A stretch of DNA of 64,000 bases, taken from NCBI RefSeq assembly GCF_021300775.1, contig NZ_JAJTJP010000001.1, positions 310,001 to 374,000 of the forward strand, given 5' to 3'. The position numbers and the translations under genes were made by a program. Each line of letters starts with the position of its first letter. Position 1 is the stretch's first letter. The notes beneath the pieces are model-generated. The model made no database searches and had not been told where the DNA came from. It was given only the letters and a program-made list of their open reading frames with translations. This DNA comes from Parvimonas micra (GTDB lineage: Bacteria > Bacillota > Clostridia > Tissierellales > Peptoniphilaceae). Positions 25,360 through 33,720 of this stretch are shown one piece after another.

Positions 25360-26737
25360 AAAATTAATATTTAGTAGTATAGGTATAAGTTTATTCTGCT
25401 TGGTAATTTTACTATTCTTTGTTCTTAGAGGTAATTTTTTTAAGTATACAGATATTAATTCTATGATTTCCGAACCTAAAACAAATTCTTTGATAGTATC
25501 AGGAACTTGGGAATTAAGCTCTATTACATCTTTAAGCGATGGAAGTGAAGTTAAAAGTTCAGAAGAAAAATTATATATAACAGAAAATTTTGTATATTTT
25601 GAAAAAATGGGAACAACAAATCCAAAATTTAAGTTTAGACAAGTTAACTTCAAAAACTATTTACTATATAATGGAGTTGTAACTGATAAGATAAATATTG
25701 ATACAGATGATGTGATAGTTGTATCTATTAGAGACGAGAGAAATTTTTATAAAGAGTTTATTGTTTTGGATAAAAATAAAATAGCAACTATATATAATAA
25801 AAAATATTATATTTTTGAAAAAAAATCTGATAATGTTGATAAAAGTATAATTGAAGAACTTAGTTTAGATGAAAGTTCAATTAATCCTAAAAAAGATATT
25901 TCATTTTTAATAGGTGTTAAAAGTATCGGAACTAAGGATGTTGATTATGAAACTTTTTTAATAAGAAAAAATGGCGATGAAAAACCTACTGTAGATAAAG
26001 TTGAAGGTCTTTTTGTAAATAATAAAAATAAGTTTTTTCTTGTTAATGCTAATGAAGATGAAGTTTTTGTTACTAATGATTATATAAATAATACTAATAA
26101 AATTAGTTTAGGAGTAAAAAATGCAACTATAAATTTTTTAAGTAAAAATTATATTAGTCTTGAATCCTATAATGCTGAGACAAACAAAAAAAACTATTCA
26201 ATTTATAAAATAGGAGAACTTTCTGATGAAAGTCAAATGTCTATTAAGGATATAGCAGGAGATAAGGGAGAAAAAGCTTATTTTAATGACATAAGAAAAC
26301 TTGGGTATTCAAGTGATAATATAAATTTATATGATATGAAAAATTTTGGAGTTAAAAGAAGTAATTTTAGTTGGGTATTTAAAGGGATTTTAAGTAATTA
26401 TTCTCATGATAATTTTGTTTCAAGTGAGATAGATTTGGATTTGATACCAAATGTTGATATATTTTCTAATAAGTCTAGTAAAATTTCAAAACTTAGAGTT
26501 AAAGAAAAAGTTCCAGATGTTCTTGATTATTTCGTTTCTCCAGACGAAAGTGTAATTGTAATTTTGACAGCAGATGATATTTCTATGTATGAGATAAAAA
26601 ATCAAGAAATTGCTACATTACCAATTTTTACAACAAGTTTAAAGAATAGAAGAGAAGTTGTAACATTTCAATGGACAAATGCCATAAGTAGTGAACTAAC
26701 TTATACAGAATTTATGAAAATAAAACAAAGTAATTAG
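25349..26737 (+). CDS. Unknown membrane-anchored protein co-transcribed with two-component system
   Basis: I do not recognise a family. The 462-residue protein has one N-terminal helix (about residues 5-27) followed by a single large extracytoplasmic region, rich in Asp, Lys, Asn and Ser with alternating beta-strand-like segments (for example FKNYLLYNG and EVFVTNDYINN), suggesting a beta-propeller or repeated beta-sheet domain. It overlaps the histidine kinase gene by 11 bases and has its own site (GGGAGA). By position it may be an accessory sensor for the kinase, as YycH/YycI are for WalK, but the sequence does not resemble those by eye. Confidence 0.7.
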   Translation: MKYKKLIFSSIGISLFCLVILLFFVLRGNFFKYTDINSMISEPKTNSLIVSGTWELSSITSLSDGSEVKSSEEKLYITENFVYFEKMGTTNPKFKFRQVNFKNYLLYNGVVTDKINIDTDDVIVVSIRDERNFYKEFIVLDKNKIATIYNKKYYIFEKKSDNVDKSIIEELSLDESSINPKKDISFLIGVKSIGTKDVDYETFLIRKNGDEKPTVDKVEGLFVNNKNKFFLVNANEDEVFVTNDYINNTNKISLGVKNATINFLSKNYISLESYNAETNKKNYSIYKIGELSDESQMSIKDIAGDKGEKAYFNDIRKLGYSSDNINLYDMKNFGVKRSNFSWVFKGILSNYSHDNFVSSEIDLDLIPNVDIFSNKSSKISKLRVKEKVPDVLDYFVSPDESVIVILTADDISMYEIKNQEIATLPIFTTSLKNRREVVTFQWTNAISSELTYTEFMKIKQSN

Positions 26738-26757
26738 GAAAAATAATAAATAATTTA

Positions 26758-26792
26758 TAAAAAAACTCTATGCATAGCATAGAGTTTTTTTT
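26758..26792. terminator. Bidirectional terminator between convergent genes
   Basis: AAAAACTCTATGC (26761-26773), loop ATA, GCATAGAGTTTTT (26777-26789), with A and T tracts on both sides. It serves the + strand operon on the left and the - strand LysR gene on the right. Confidence 0.88.
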
Positions 26793-27723
26793 ATAACGAA
26801 TTTATATCTAATTCTTTCTTTAATTCATTTATTTCATCCATCATAAAGTCTTTAAATATTTTATTAATGTTTGAAAATTGTAAATTTTTGTTATAAACAA
26901 AATAGAATTTTCTATTTAAGTAAAGATTCTTTATATTAAGTATTTTTACACTATCTTTATAAGGTGATATATTTAACATTCTTTGTGAAATAAAACCACT
27001 ACCAACGCCTTTTGAAATTAATTCCAAAATCGTATTTGTATCATGAATAGTCGCAACACTATTAGAAATAACATTTAAAGAGTTATTTCTCTTTAGTTCA
27101 TCTTCAACAATTTGCCTAGTTCCTGAACCTATTTCTCTAAGTATTATTTTATCGTTACTTAAGTCTTCAATGTTAATAACTGAATAATTTTTCAAATCAG
27201 GATAAGCATCTTTATTTACTACATAAACAATATGATCATCCATTATTTGTGTATATATTAATTTTGGATTAGAGATTTTTAATCCAACAATACCAAAATC
27301 AGTTTCACCAACTAAAATACTATCAATTACAGTTCTAGAATCATCATTACTTATATTAAAAGAAATATCAGGAAATAAATTAGAAAATTTTTCAATTAAA
27401 TTTGGTAATATAATTTTTCTAGGAACAGATGATACACAAATATTTAAAGTACCTTTTAAATTTTGAGAATATATGTCTAAATCTCTAATAATTTCATCAT
27501 AAGAAGCTAAAATATTAAGAGCATGTTTATAAACAATACTACCAGCTTGTGTAAGTGTTACACTTCTTCTTGTTCTTACAAATAGGGAAGTATTTAGTTC
27601 AGATTCAAGTGCTTGAATATGATTTGTTACAGAAGGTTGAGTTATATATAACACATCCGCTGTTTTTGTAAAAGATTTAGTTTTTACAATAGTAATAAAA
27701 GTTTCTAATTGCTTAAAGTCCAT
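26791..27723 (-). CDS. LysR-family transcriptional regulator
   Basis: A 310-residue regulator. The N-terminal winged helix-turn-helix reads DFKQLETFITIVKTKSFTKT, then AADVLYITQPSVTNHIQALE; the effector domain follows from about residue 90. It is transcribed away from glyA with a 283-base gap, the usual arrangement for a LysR protein acting on its divergent neighbour, so control of glyA is a fair guess. The ribosome site on this strand is CGGAGG 9 bases upstream. The family resembles CysL/CbbR-type members, but the effector is not identifiable. Confidence 0.92.
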   Translation of the reverse strand: MDFKQLETFITIVKTKSFTKTADVLYITQPSVTNHIQALESELNTSLFVRTRRSVTLTQAGSIVYKHALNILASYDEIIRDLDIYSQNLKGTLNICVSSVPRKIILPNLIEKFSNLFPDISFNISNDDSRTVIDSILVGETDFGIVGLKISNPKLIYTQIMDDHIVYVVNKDAYPDLKNYSVINIEDLSNDKIILREIGSGTRQIVEDELKRNNSLNVISNSVATIHDTNTILELISKGVGSGFISQRMLNISPYKDSVKILNIKNLYLNRKFYFVYNKNLQFSNINKIFKDFMMDEINELKKELDINSL

Positions 27724-27954
27724 AAAATCCTCCGTATTATAAAGATAAATTAAAAATATAATAAATTACAAGTAAATTTTTTATTTATACAATAATTTTA
27801 ATTTAAAATGTAAATTTCATATAATTTTTTATATTATAACATTTTTTTAACAAAAAGTAAATATTAATAAAATATTATAAATTAATTTAAGAAAATTATA
27901 TTATTTATTGAATTTGTATTTTTATAATACAAATGAAAATATTTAGAAAACGTG

Positions 27955-27983
27955 TTGACTAATAATATAAAATATGTTAATAT
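27955..27983 (+). promoter_or_regulatory. Promoter of glyA
   Basis: TTGACT (27955-27960), 17-base spacer ending in TGT (extended -10), TAATAT (27978-27983), 23 bases before the ATG. The rest of 27724-27954 is AT-rich with no gene or clear LysR box. Confidence 0.65.
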
Positions 27984-28006
27984 ATCTGTGTTAGGGGGTA
28001 TGAAAA

Positions 28007-29245
28007 ATGTTTTCAAACGAAAATATAAAAAAGGTTGATCCAGCTATTGCTGAAGTTTTAGAAAAAGAGTTACAAAGACAAAATAGTCATATTGAATTAA
28101 TTGCTTCTGAAAACTGGGTAAGTGATGCAGTTTTAGAAGCAACAGGAAGTATATTAACTAATAAGTATGCTGAAGGATATCCTGGAAAAAGGTATTATGG
28201 TGGTTGTGAAGTTGTTGATGAAGCTGAAAGATTAGCAATTGAAAGAGCCAAAGAACTTTACGGTTGTGAATATGCAAATGTTCAACCTCATTCAGGGTCT
28301 CAAGCTAATTTTGCTGTATTTTTTGCTGTATTAGAACCTGGTGATACTTATATGGGTATGAATTTAAACCATGGTGGACATTTAACACATGGAAATCCAA
28401 TTAACTTTTCAGGAAATATTTATAATCCAGTACCTTATGAAGTTGATGAAAATGGTTATATCGATTATGACGAAGTTCTTAGAATTGCTAAGGAATGTAA
28501 ACCAAAAATGATAATTGCAGGTGCTTCAGCATATGCAAGAAAAATAGATTTTAAAAGATTTAGAGAAATATGTGATGAAGTAGGAGCAGTATTAATGGTA
28601 GATATGGCACATATTGCTGGATTAGTTGCTGCAGGATTACATGAATCACCAATACCATATGCAGATGTTGTAACATCAACTACACACAAGACTTTAAGAG
28701 GTCCTAGAGGTGGATTAATTTTATCAAATAATGCTGCAAATGAAAGATTTAATTTTAATAGAGCAATATTTCCAGGATCACAAGGTGGACCATTATTACA
28801 CGTAATAGCTGCAAAAGCTATTGCTTTTAAACAAGCTTTAGAACCAGAATTTAAAGAGTATCAAAAACAAGTATTAAATAATGCACAAGCCTTAGCAAAG
28901 GGTTTAATGGATAGAGGAATTAAACTTGTTTCTAATGGTACAGATAACCATTTAATGTTAGTTGATTTAAGAGATTGTGATATTAGCGGAAAAGATCTTG
29001 AAAAAGCATTAGATTCTGTTCATATTACTTGTAATAAAAATACAATTCCAAATGATCCAAGATCACCATTTGTTACAAGTGGTATAAGATTAGGAACACC
29101 TGCTATTACTACTAGAGGATTTAAGGAAGAAGAAATGGATTTAGTAGCTGAAGCAATTGCAGAGGTTATTAAAAATGGTGAAGAAGGAAAAGCAAAAGCA
29201 TTAAAAATTGTTGATGAATTAACTAAGAAAATTCCTTTAAGATAA
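28007..29245 (+). CDS. glyA: Serine hydroxymethyltransferase
   Basis: A 412-residue PLP enzyme that interconverts serine and glycine with tetrahydrofolate. The cofactor Lys is residue 228 in [38 protein letters not shown] and [13 protein letters not shown] are all family landmarks. Start ATG after TTAGGGGG. Its glycine product can feed glycine reductase, encoded at the right end of the window, and its one-carbon units feed purine synthesis and formate metabolism. It is monocistronic, ending at a bidirectional terminator. Confidence 0.97.
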   Translation: MFSNENIKKVDPAIAEVLEKELQRQNSHIELIASENWVSDAVLEATGSILTNKYAEGYPGKRYYGGCEVVDEAERLAIERAKELYGCEYANVQPHSGSQANFAVFFAVLEPGDTYMGMNLNHGGHLTHGNPINFSGNIYNPVPYEVDENGYIDYDEVLRIAKECKPKMIIAGASAYARKIDFKRFREICDEVGAVLMVDMAHIAGLVAAGLHESPIPYADVVTSTTHKTLRGPRGGLILSNNAANERFNFNRAIFPGSQGGPLLHVIAAKAIAFKQALEPEFKEYQKQVLNNAQALAKGLMDRGIKLVSNGTDNHLMLVDLRDCDISGKDLEKALDSVHITCNKNTIPNDPRSPFVTSGIRLGTPAITTRGFKEEEMDLVAEAIAEVIKNGEEGKAKALKIVDELTKKIPLR

Positions 29246-29258
29246 AATATTTAGAAAT

Positions 29259-29287
29259 AAAAAACGTCATTATATGACGTTTTTTTT
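29259..29287. terminator. Bidirectional terminator between glyA and the GDPD gene
   Basis: AAAAAACGTCAT (29259-29270), loop TAT, ATGACGTTTTTT (29274-29285). Perfect 12-bp stem with A and T ends. Confidence 0.88.
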
Positions 29288-31046
29288 ATGGTATTAGTGA
29301 AAGTATCTTATCTATAATTATCTGCTTAATATTTATTTTATCTTTTTCAGACTCCAGTATTTCTTTAGCAAGAATAACTTCATCTGTTATTATACCATTT
29401 GCACCACTAGAAAATGCCTTTGAAATTTCATCATTAGTATTTGTAGTCCAAATGTATATTTTTTTTCCTTTTTTTTGTATTTTTCTTATAATTTCATTAT
29501 TTACAATTTCTTTTTCAATACAAAAGAAATCTACAAAGTCTATATTATAAAATTTACCATAACTAAAAGCAATAATTAAACCAGTTGATATATCAGTGTT
29601 ATTATTTTTTATTTCTCTCAAGGCTTTTGGATCTAATGACGAAACAACAACATCATGTGGTCTATCGGCTACTAATTTAGCAACTTCTTTTGCTATTTTT
29701 TTTTCGTTATTCTTATATGGCTTTAGTTCAATGTTTAGTTTAATTTTTCCTGAGGTTTTTTCTATAACTGTTTTAAGATCTATAAAATCATATTCTTTTA
29801 AAGATTTTTTGTCTTTAATTTTATAGTTTTTAAGTTCGTCAAAATTTAAATTTTCTATAATAATTTTTTCACCAGTTAATCTTTTTAAATTATGGTCGTG
29901 TGATAAAACTACAACATTATCTTTAGTAAGTACAACATCAATTTCCACAAACTCAGCTTCATTTTCGATTGCTTCATTTACTGCTTCTAATGTATTTTCA
30001 AAAGAATTTTTTGTGCTTCCTCTATGAGCCATAATATCTGGTTTAATGCTTCTAATAGTATGATAAAACTTAATTTCTTCATTAGAATTTTTGTATTTAC
30101 TAAATACACCTGCAAATATTAATAGAACTAATAATAATGATAACTTCAATCTAATTTTATTTGTGGGATATACAATATCAGATATTTCTGTATTCTTTAA
30201 ATTCATAAAATAAAATTTAGATAAATCATAAAAAGTAATAAAATTGGATAGTACATTTGTTATTACTTTTAAAATTGTCGCAGTGCTTAGATAAGCAATA
30301 AATGCAAAGTCACTTAAAGTTTTATCTTTTGCTTGATAGTAAAATATTAGTACAATAAAAGTTAAAAAAATAATGTTAATTACTTGTATAAATATATATT
30401 TTATACCAATAAAAAATAATACTTTTATACTTTTAAAAATATTTCCTCTGATTCTTTGAAAACTAATTTTAACACTATCTATAAAATCTTTATTTTCTAA
30501 GAAGAAAATATGATAAATAAATAAAAGAAAAATAGAAACAATTAAAGCTATAATTATTAATATGCTAAATATCATAACACCTGTTTTCGTGTTAAAAATA
30601 TTTTCAGTAACAAAATGAGGGATTTTAAGTCCTTTATGTATTGATGTTGGTACTGGTATATTAATTGATACTAATATCAGAATTAGATAATTTTGAAATC
30701 TTTTAATCTTACCCTTTATTTGTTTATATGAATTATTAAATATTTCTAAAATTGAAATATCCTTATCTAGTCTTATTTGATTTGATGTAAAAATAAAACT
30801 ACTTACTTCAAATAATTTTATTATTGAAAATGAAAAAATTATTAATAAAATTGAAGAAATTTTTGTTGGAGATTTAAAAAAAATTCCTGGACTTTCGATA
30901 TAAATAAATCCAAATTTTGTAAGTCTTAAAACTAATGAAAATACCTCTTTTGAAAAAGGTAATAGAATTACTATAAAAGCTAGCTGGAATAGTATATCAA
31001 AAATTAATAAGTTTTGAAAACTTTTCTTTTTTATTAGTTTAAACAT
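29286..31046 (-). CDS. Membrane-anchored glycerophosphodiester phosphodiesterase
   Basis: A 586-residue protein with about seven or eight helices in the first 330 residues (the membrane domain seen in Firmicute GDPD proteins), then a GDPD catalytic domain. Catalytic motifs: MAHRGSTKNSFENTLEA, EFVEIDVVLTKDNVVV and LSHDHNLKRLTG. It hydrolyses glycerophosphodiesters, possibly from lipids or lipoteichoic acid. I start at ATG 31046, with AAAGGAG upstream; an upstream frame extension would add a meaningless Tyr run encoded by a TAA/TTA triplet repeat. Confidence 0.9.
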   Translation of the reverse strand: MFKLIKKKSFQNLLIFDILFQLAFIVILLPFSKEVFSLVLRLTKFGFIYIESPGIFFKSPTKISSILLIIFSFSIIKLFEVSSFIFTSNQIRLDKDISILEIFNNSYKQIKGKIKRFQNYLILILVSINIPVPTSIHKGLKIPHFVTENIFNTKTGVMIFSILIIIALIVSIFLLFIYHIFFLENKDFIDSVKISFQRIRGNIFKSIKVLFFIGIKYIFIQVINIIFLTFIVLIFYYQAKDKTLSDFAFIAYLSTATILKVITNVLSNFITFYDLSKFYFMNLKNTEISDIVYPTNKIRLKLSLLLVLLIFAGVFSKYKNSNEEIKFYHTIRSIKPDIMAHRGSTKNSFENTLEAVNEAIENEAEFVEIDVVLTKDNVVVLSHDHNLKRLTGEKIIIENLNFDELKNYKIKDKKSLKEYDFIDLKTVIEKTSGKIKLNIELKPYKNNEKKIAKEVAKLVADRPHDVVVSSLDPKALREIKNNNTDISTGLIIAFSYGKFYNIDFVDFFCIEKEIVNNEIIRKIQKKGKKIYIWTTNTNDEISKAFSSGANGIITDEVILAKEILESEKDKINIKQIIIDKILSLIP

Positions 31047-31068
31047 TATAACTCCTTTATAAAAAATA

Positions 31069-31086
31069 TAATAATAATAATAATAA
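31069..31086. repeat. Six-copy TAA trinucleotide repeat upstream of the GDPD gene
   Basis: TAA repeated six times on the + strand (TTA on the coding strand), 23-40 bases before the GDPD start codon, between the presumed promoter and ribosome site. Confidence 0.7.
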
Positions 31087-31215
31087 CACAAATAATGAAA
31101 TTTTAAAAGAATAATTTCAAGAAGATATGATTTTACAATAAATAATTAAAATAAAAGGCTAAAAATTATACTTTATATTTTGATAAATTTTTGATAAAAA
31201 TATTTTATATTTATA

Positions 31216-31244
31216 TTGACAAAATATAAATTTCTTGCTATTAT
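31216..31244 (+). promoter_or_regulatory. Promoter of the purine operon
   Basis: TTGACA (31216-31221), 17-base spacer ending in TGC (extended -10), and TATTAT (31239-31244). It leads into the riboswitch, about 50 bases upstream of the conserved aptamer. Confidence 0.75.
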
Positions 31245-31294
31245 TTACATGTAAGTTAAATATAATAACTTGAATGAAATAAAATCAAAAGAGA

Positions 31295-31395
31295 AAGAGT
31301 ATCTAGGGTTCCGAATATAATTGCTGGTCCGAGCGATACGAATACTTTATAAGTATTACACCTAAGGGAGAAAAGCCCAGGAGGTAGGTTTCGCT
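31295..31395 (+). promoter_or_regulatory. ykkC-family riboswitch, probably PRPP type
   Basis: The conserved ykkC core is visible: CTAGGGTTCCG (31303-31313), CTGGTCCGAGCGATAC (31324-31339), a variable hairpin AATACTT/AAGTATT (31341-31357), then ACACCTAAGGGAG and AAAAGCCCAGGAGG (to 31384). ykkC subclasses respond to guanidine, ppGpp or PRPP. Since it precedes a full de novo purine operon, the PRPP subclass (2b) is by far the best fit; the discriminating base cannot be fixed by eye. PRPP is the substrate of PurF in this operon. Confidence 0.85.
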
Positions 31396-31425
31396 TGAAG
31401 CCTACTTGCTGGGCTTATTTATTTC
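31373..31425 (+). terminator. Riboswitch-controlled terminator
   Basis: AAGCCCAG (31373-31380) pairs with CTGGGCTT (31409-31416), and GTAGGTTT with AAGCCTAC (31384-31405), followed by a T-rich run. Its left arm is part of the conserved aptamer 3' side, so ligand binding would prevent the terminator and turn the operon on. Confidence 0.75.
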
Positions 31426-31449
31426 TTATGTTAAATTAGGAGGTATTTT

Positions 31450-32127
31450 ATGGAAAAAATCTATACTGGAAAGACAAAAGACATCTATAAGGGCGATGAC
31501 GGAAACTACATTTTAAAGTTTAAAGATGACGTAACTGGTGAAAATGGAGTTTTTGATCCTGGTGCAAATACTGTAGGATTATCTATTGAAGGTGTTGGTC
31601 ATGAAGGATTAAAAATAACTAAATTTTTCTTTGAAAAATTAAAAGAAAAAGGAATTAGAACTCACTATGTTGACTGTGACTTAAGTGAAAATACAATGAC
31701 TGTTAAACCATGTGAAGTATTTGGAAAAGGAATTGAAGTTATTTGTAGATTTAAAGCTGTAGGAAGCTTCATAAGAAGATATGGATTATACGCTAATACA
31801 AATGATGATTTAGATACTTATGTAGAAATAACATTAAAAGATGATGAAAGATGTGATCCTTTAATTACTAAGGATGCACTTGTTATGTTAAATATATTAA
31901 CAGAAAAAGAATATGAAGATTTAGTATCACTTACTAAAGAAATTTGTACAATTATTAGAGATGTTTTAAAAGAAAAAGGACTTACATTATATGATATCAA
32001 GCTTGAATTTGGTAAAACAGATGGGGAAGTTGTATTGATTGATGAAATATCAGGTGGCAATATGAGAGTTTATAATGGAGATAAAATTGTTGCACCAACT
32101 GATTTATATTCTTTTTTGCTTAAATAA
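31450..32127 (+). CDS. SAICAR synthetase-family protein, divergent PurC paralogue
   Basis: A 225-residue member of the SAICAR synthetase fold: GKTKDIY at the N-terminus (cf. GKAKQLY in PurC), ICRFKAVGSFIRRYG in place of [11 protein letters not shown], and EISGGNMRVY in place of [10 protein letters not shown]. It belongs to a distinct subfamily known in Firmicutes and annotated as PurC, yet the same operon also holds a canonical purC at 37391. It is the first gene after the riboswitch, with TTAGGAGG upstream. It may be a second SAICAR synthetase or have shifted substrate use; the sequence alone does not decide. Confidence 0.85.
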   Translation: MEKIYTGKTKDIYKGDDGNYILKFKDDVTGENGVFDPGANTVGLSIEGVGHEGLKITKFFFEKLKEKGIRTHYVDCDLSENTMTVKPCEVFGKGIEVICRFKAVGSFIRRYGLYANTNDDLDTYVEITLKDDERCDPLITKDALVMLNILTEKEYEDLVSLTKEICTIIRDVLKEKGLTLYDIKLEFGKTDGEVVLIDEISGGNMRVYNGDKIVAPTDLYSFLLK

Positions 32128-32183
32128 TTAAAGTCGGAAGAATATCCGGCTTTTTAATATTAAAAATTTTATGGAGGTTTTTT

Positions 32184-32663
32184 ATGAAAGTAGCTGTAAT
32201 TATGGGTAGTATTTCTGATAAGGATATTGCTAAGAAAACTTGTGATGTTTTAAATAAATTTGGGATTGAATATGATGCAAAAGTTATATCTGCACACAGA
32301 TCTTTAGACTTTGCAATAGATTTTGTAAATAAAATGGAAGAAAATAATATTGAACTTATTATTGCATTTGCAGGAAAGGCTGCTCATTTAGCGGGAGTTC
32401 TAGCTGGAATTTCAACAACTCCAGTAATTGGTGTTCCTGTTAAAGCTTCTACTCTTGATGGTTTAGATGCATTATTATCAACAGTTCAAATGCCAAAAGG
32501 GGTTCCAGTTGCAACAGTTGCTATAGATGGAGCTGAGAATGCTGGTATTTTAGCAGCACAAATTCTTTCATTAAAATATGATGAACTAAAATCTAAACTA
32601 AAAGAATATAAGATAGAGATGAAAGAGCAAGTAAAAAAAATGGACAATGATCTAGATATTTAA
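32184..32663 (+). CDS. purE: N5-carboxyaminoimidazole ribonucleotide mutase (class I PurE)
   Basis: A 159-residue PurE: MGSISDKDIA at the N-terminus, VISAHRS with the active-site His, and AFAGKAAHLAG, closest to class I PurE rather than the class II AIR carboxylase pattern. Class I PurE usually needs PurK to make its substrate; purK is not in this operon, so it is elsewhere, or the enzyme uses spontaneously formed N5-CAIR at high CO2. Start ATG with TGGAGG upstream. Confidence 0.95.
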   Translation: MKVAVIMGSISDKDIAKKTCDVLNKFGIEYDAKVISAHRSLDFAIDFVNKMEENNIELIIAFAGKAAHLAGVLAGISTTPVIGVPVKASTLDGLDALLSTVQMPKGVPVATVAIDGAENAGILAAQILSLKYDELKSKLKEYKIEMKEQVKKMDNDLDI

Positions 32664-32678
32664 ATGGAGGATATATAA

Positions 32679-33704
32679 ATGGCATTAACATATGAATCAG
32701 CAGGCGTAAATAAACACGAAGGGTATAATGAAGTAAATTTAATAAAAAAGTTTATTAAAAATACTTATACTAAGGGAGTTCTATCTGACTTAGGTGGATT
32801 TTCTGGTCTTTTTGAATTAGGAAATGATTTTAAAAATCCGGTATTAGTTTCTGGAACTGACGGAGTTGGAACAAAGGTTAAACTAGCTCAAATGATGGAT
32901 ATTCATAATACTGTTGGAATAGATTGTGTAGCAATGTGTGTTAATGATATTCTTTGTCAGGGTGCTAAACCTTTATTTTTCTTAGACTATATAGCTACTG
33001 GAAAACTAGTTGCAGAAAAGATGGCTAGTATTGTTGAAGGGGTAGCAGAAGGATGTATTCAAGCAGGAAGTGCTCTTATTGGTGGAGAGACAGCTGAAAT
33101 GCCAGGAATATATAAAGAAGAAGATTATGATATTGCGGGCTTTTGTGTAGGAGTGGTTGAAAAAGAAAAAATAATAGACGGTAAGAAAAATGTGAAAAAA
33201 GGAAATATAATTTTAGCATTACCATCTTCAGGAGTTCATAGTAATGGATTTTCATTAGTAAGAAAGATAATATTTGATCATAAAAATTTCTCATTAAATG
33301 ATGTAACTGAAACAGGAAAAACTCTTGGTGAAGAACTACTAATACCAACAAAAATTTATGCAAAACAAGTTGTTAATTTGTTAGAAAAATTTAATGTAAA
33401 TGGACTTTGTCATATTACAGGTGGAGGACTTTATGAAAATGTTCCTAGAGTATTAGGTGAAGATGTTGATGCTAAAATTTTTGAAAAAAATATTCCTCAA
33501 AAAGAAATTTTTACACTACTTCAAAAATGGGGAGAAATTTCAAAAGAAGAAATGTATGGAACTTTTAATATGGGAATAGGAATGCTAATTTTTGTTGAAA
33601 AAGAAGACGTTGATGGAATTAAGAGTTTATTTGCTGATATGAATGAAGAAATATACGAAGTTGGAGAAGTTGTCGAAGGAAATTCTAAAGTGATTTTATA
33701 TTAA
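32679..33704 (+). CDS. purM: Phosphoribosylformylglycinamidine cyclo-ligase (AIR synthetase)
   Basis: A 341-residue PurM that closes the imidazole ring (FGAM to AIR with ATP). Family landmarks: VSGTDGVGTKVKLA, GIDCVAMCVNDIL, GGETAEMPGIY and SSGVHSNGFSLVR, and HITGGGLYENVPR. Fifteen bases after purE with GGAGG upstream, so co-transcribed. Length and motifs are complete. Confidence 0.97.
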   Translation: MALTYESAGVNKHEGYNEVNLIKKFIKNTYTKGVLSDLGGFSGLFELGNDFKNPVLVSGTDGVGTKVKLAQMMDIHNTVGIDCVAMCVNDILCQGAKPLFFLDYIATGKLVAEKMASIVEGVAEGCIQAGSALIGGETAEMPGIYKEEDYDIAGFCVGVVEKEKIIDGKKNVKKGNIILALPSSGVHSNGFSLVRKIIFDHKNFSLNDVTETGKTLGEELLIPTKIYAKQVVNLLEKFNVNGLCHITGGGLYENVPRVLGEDVDAKIFEKNIPQKEIFTLLQKWGEISKEEMYGTFNMGIGMLIFVEKEDVDGIKSLFADMNEEIYEVGEVVEGNSKVILY

Positions 33705-33720
33705 ACAATTTGGAGGAATT

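Noticed and set aside
31295-31395. Guanidine-I riboswitch
   Set aside because: The core could fit the parent ykkC class, but guanidine switches control efflux pumps and urea carboxylases, not purine genes; PRPP type is preferred, though not proven.
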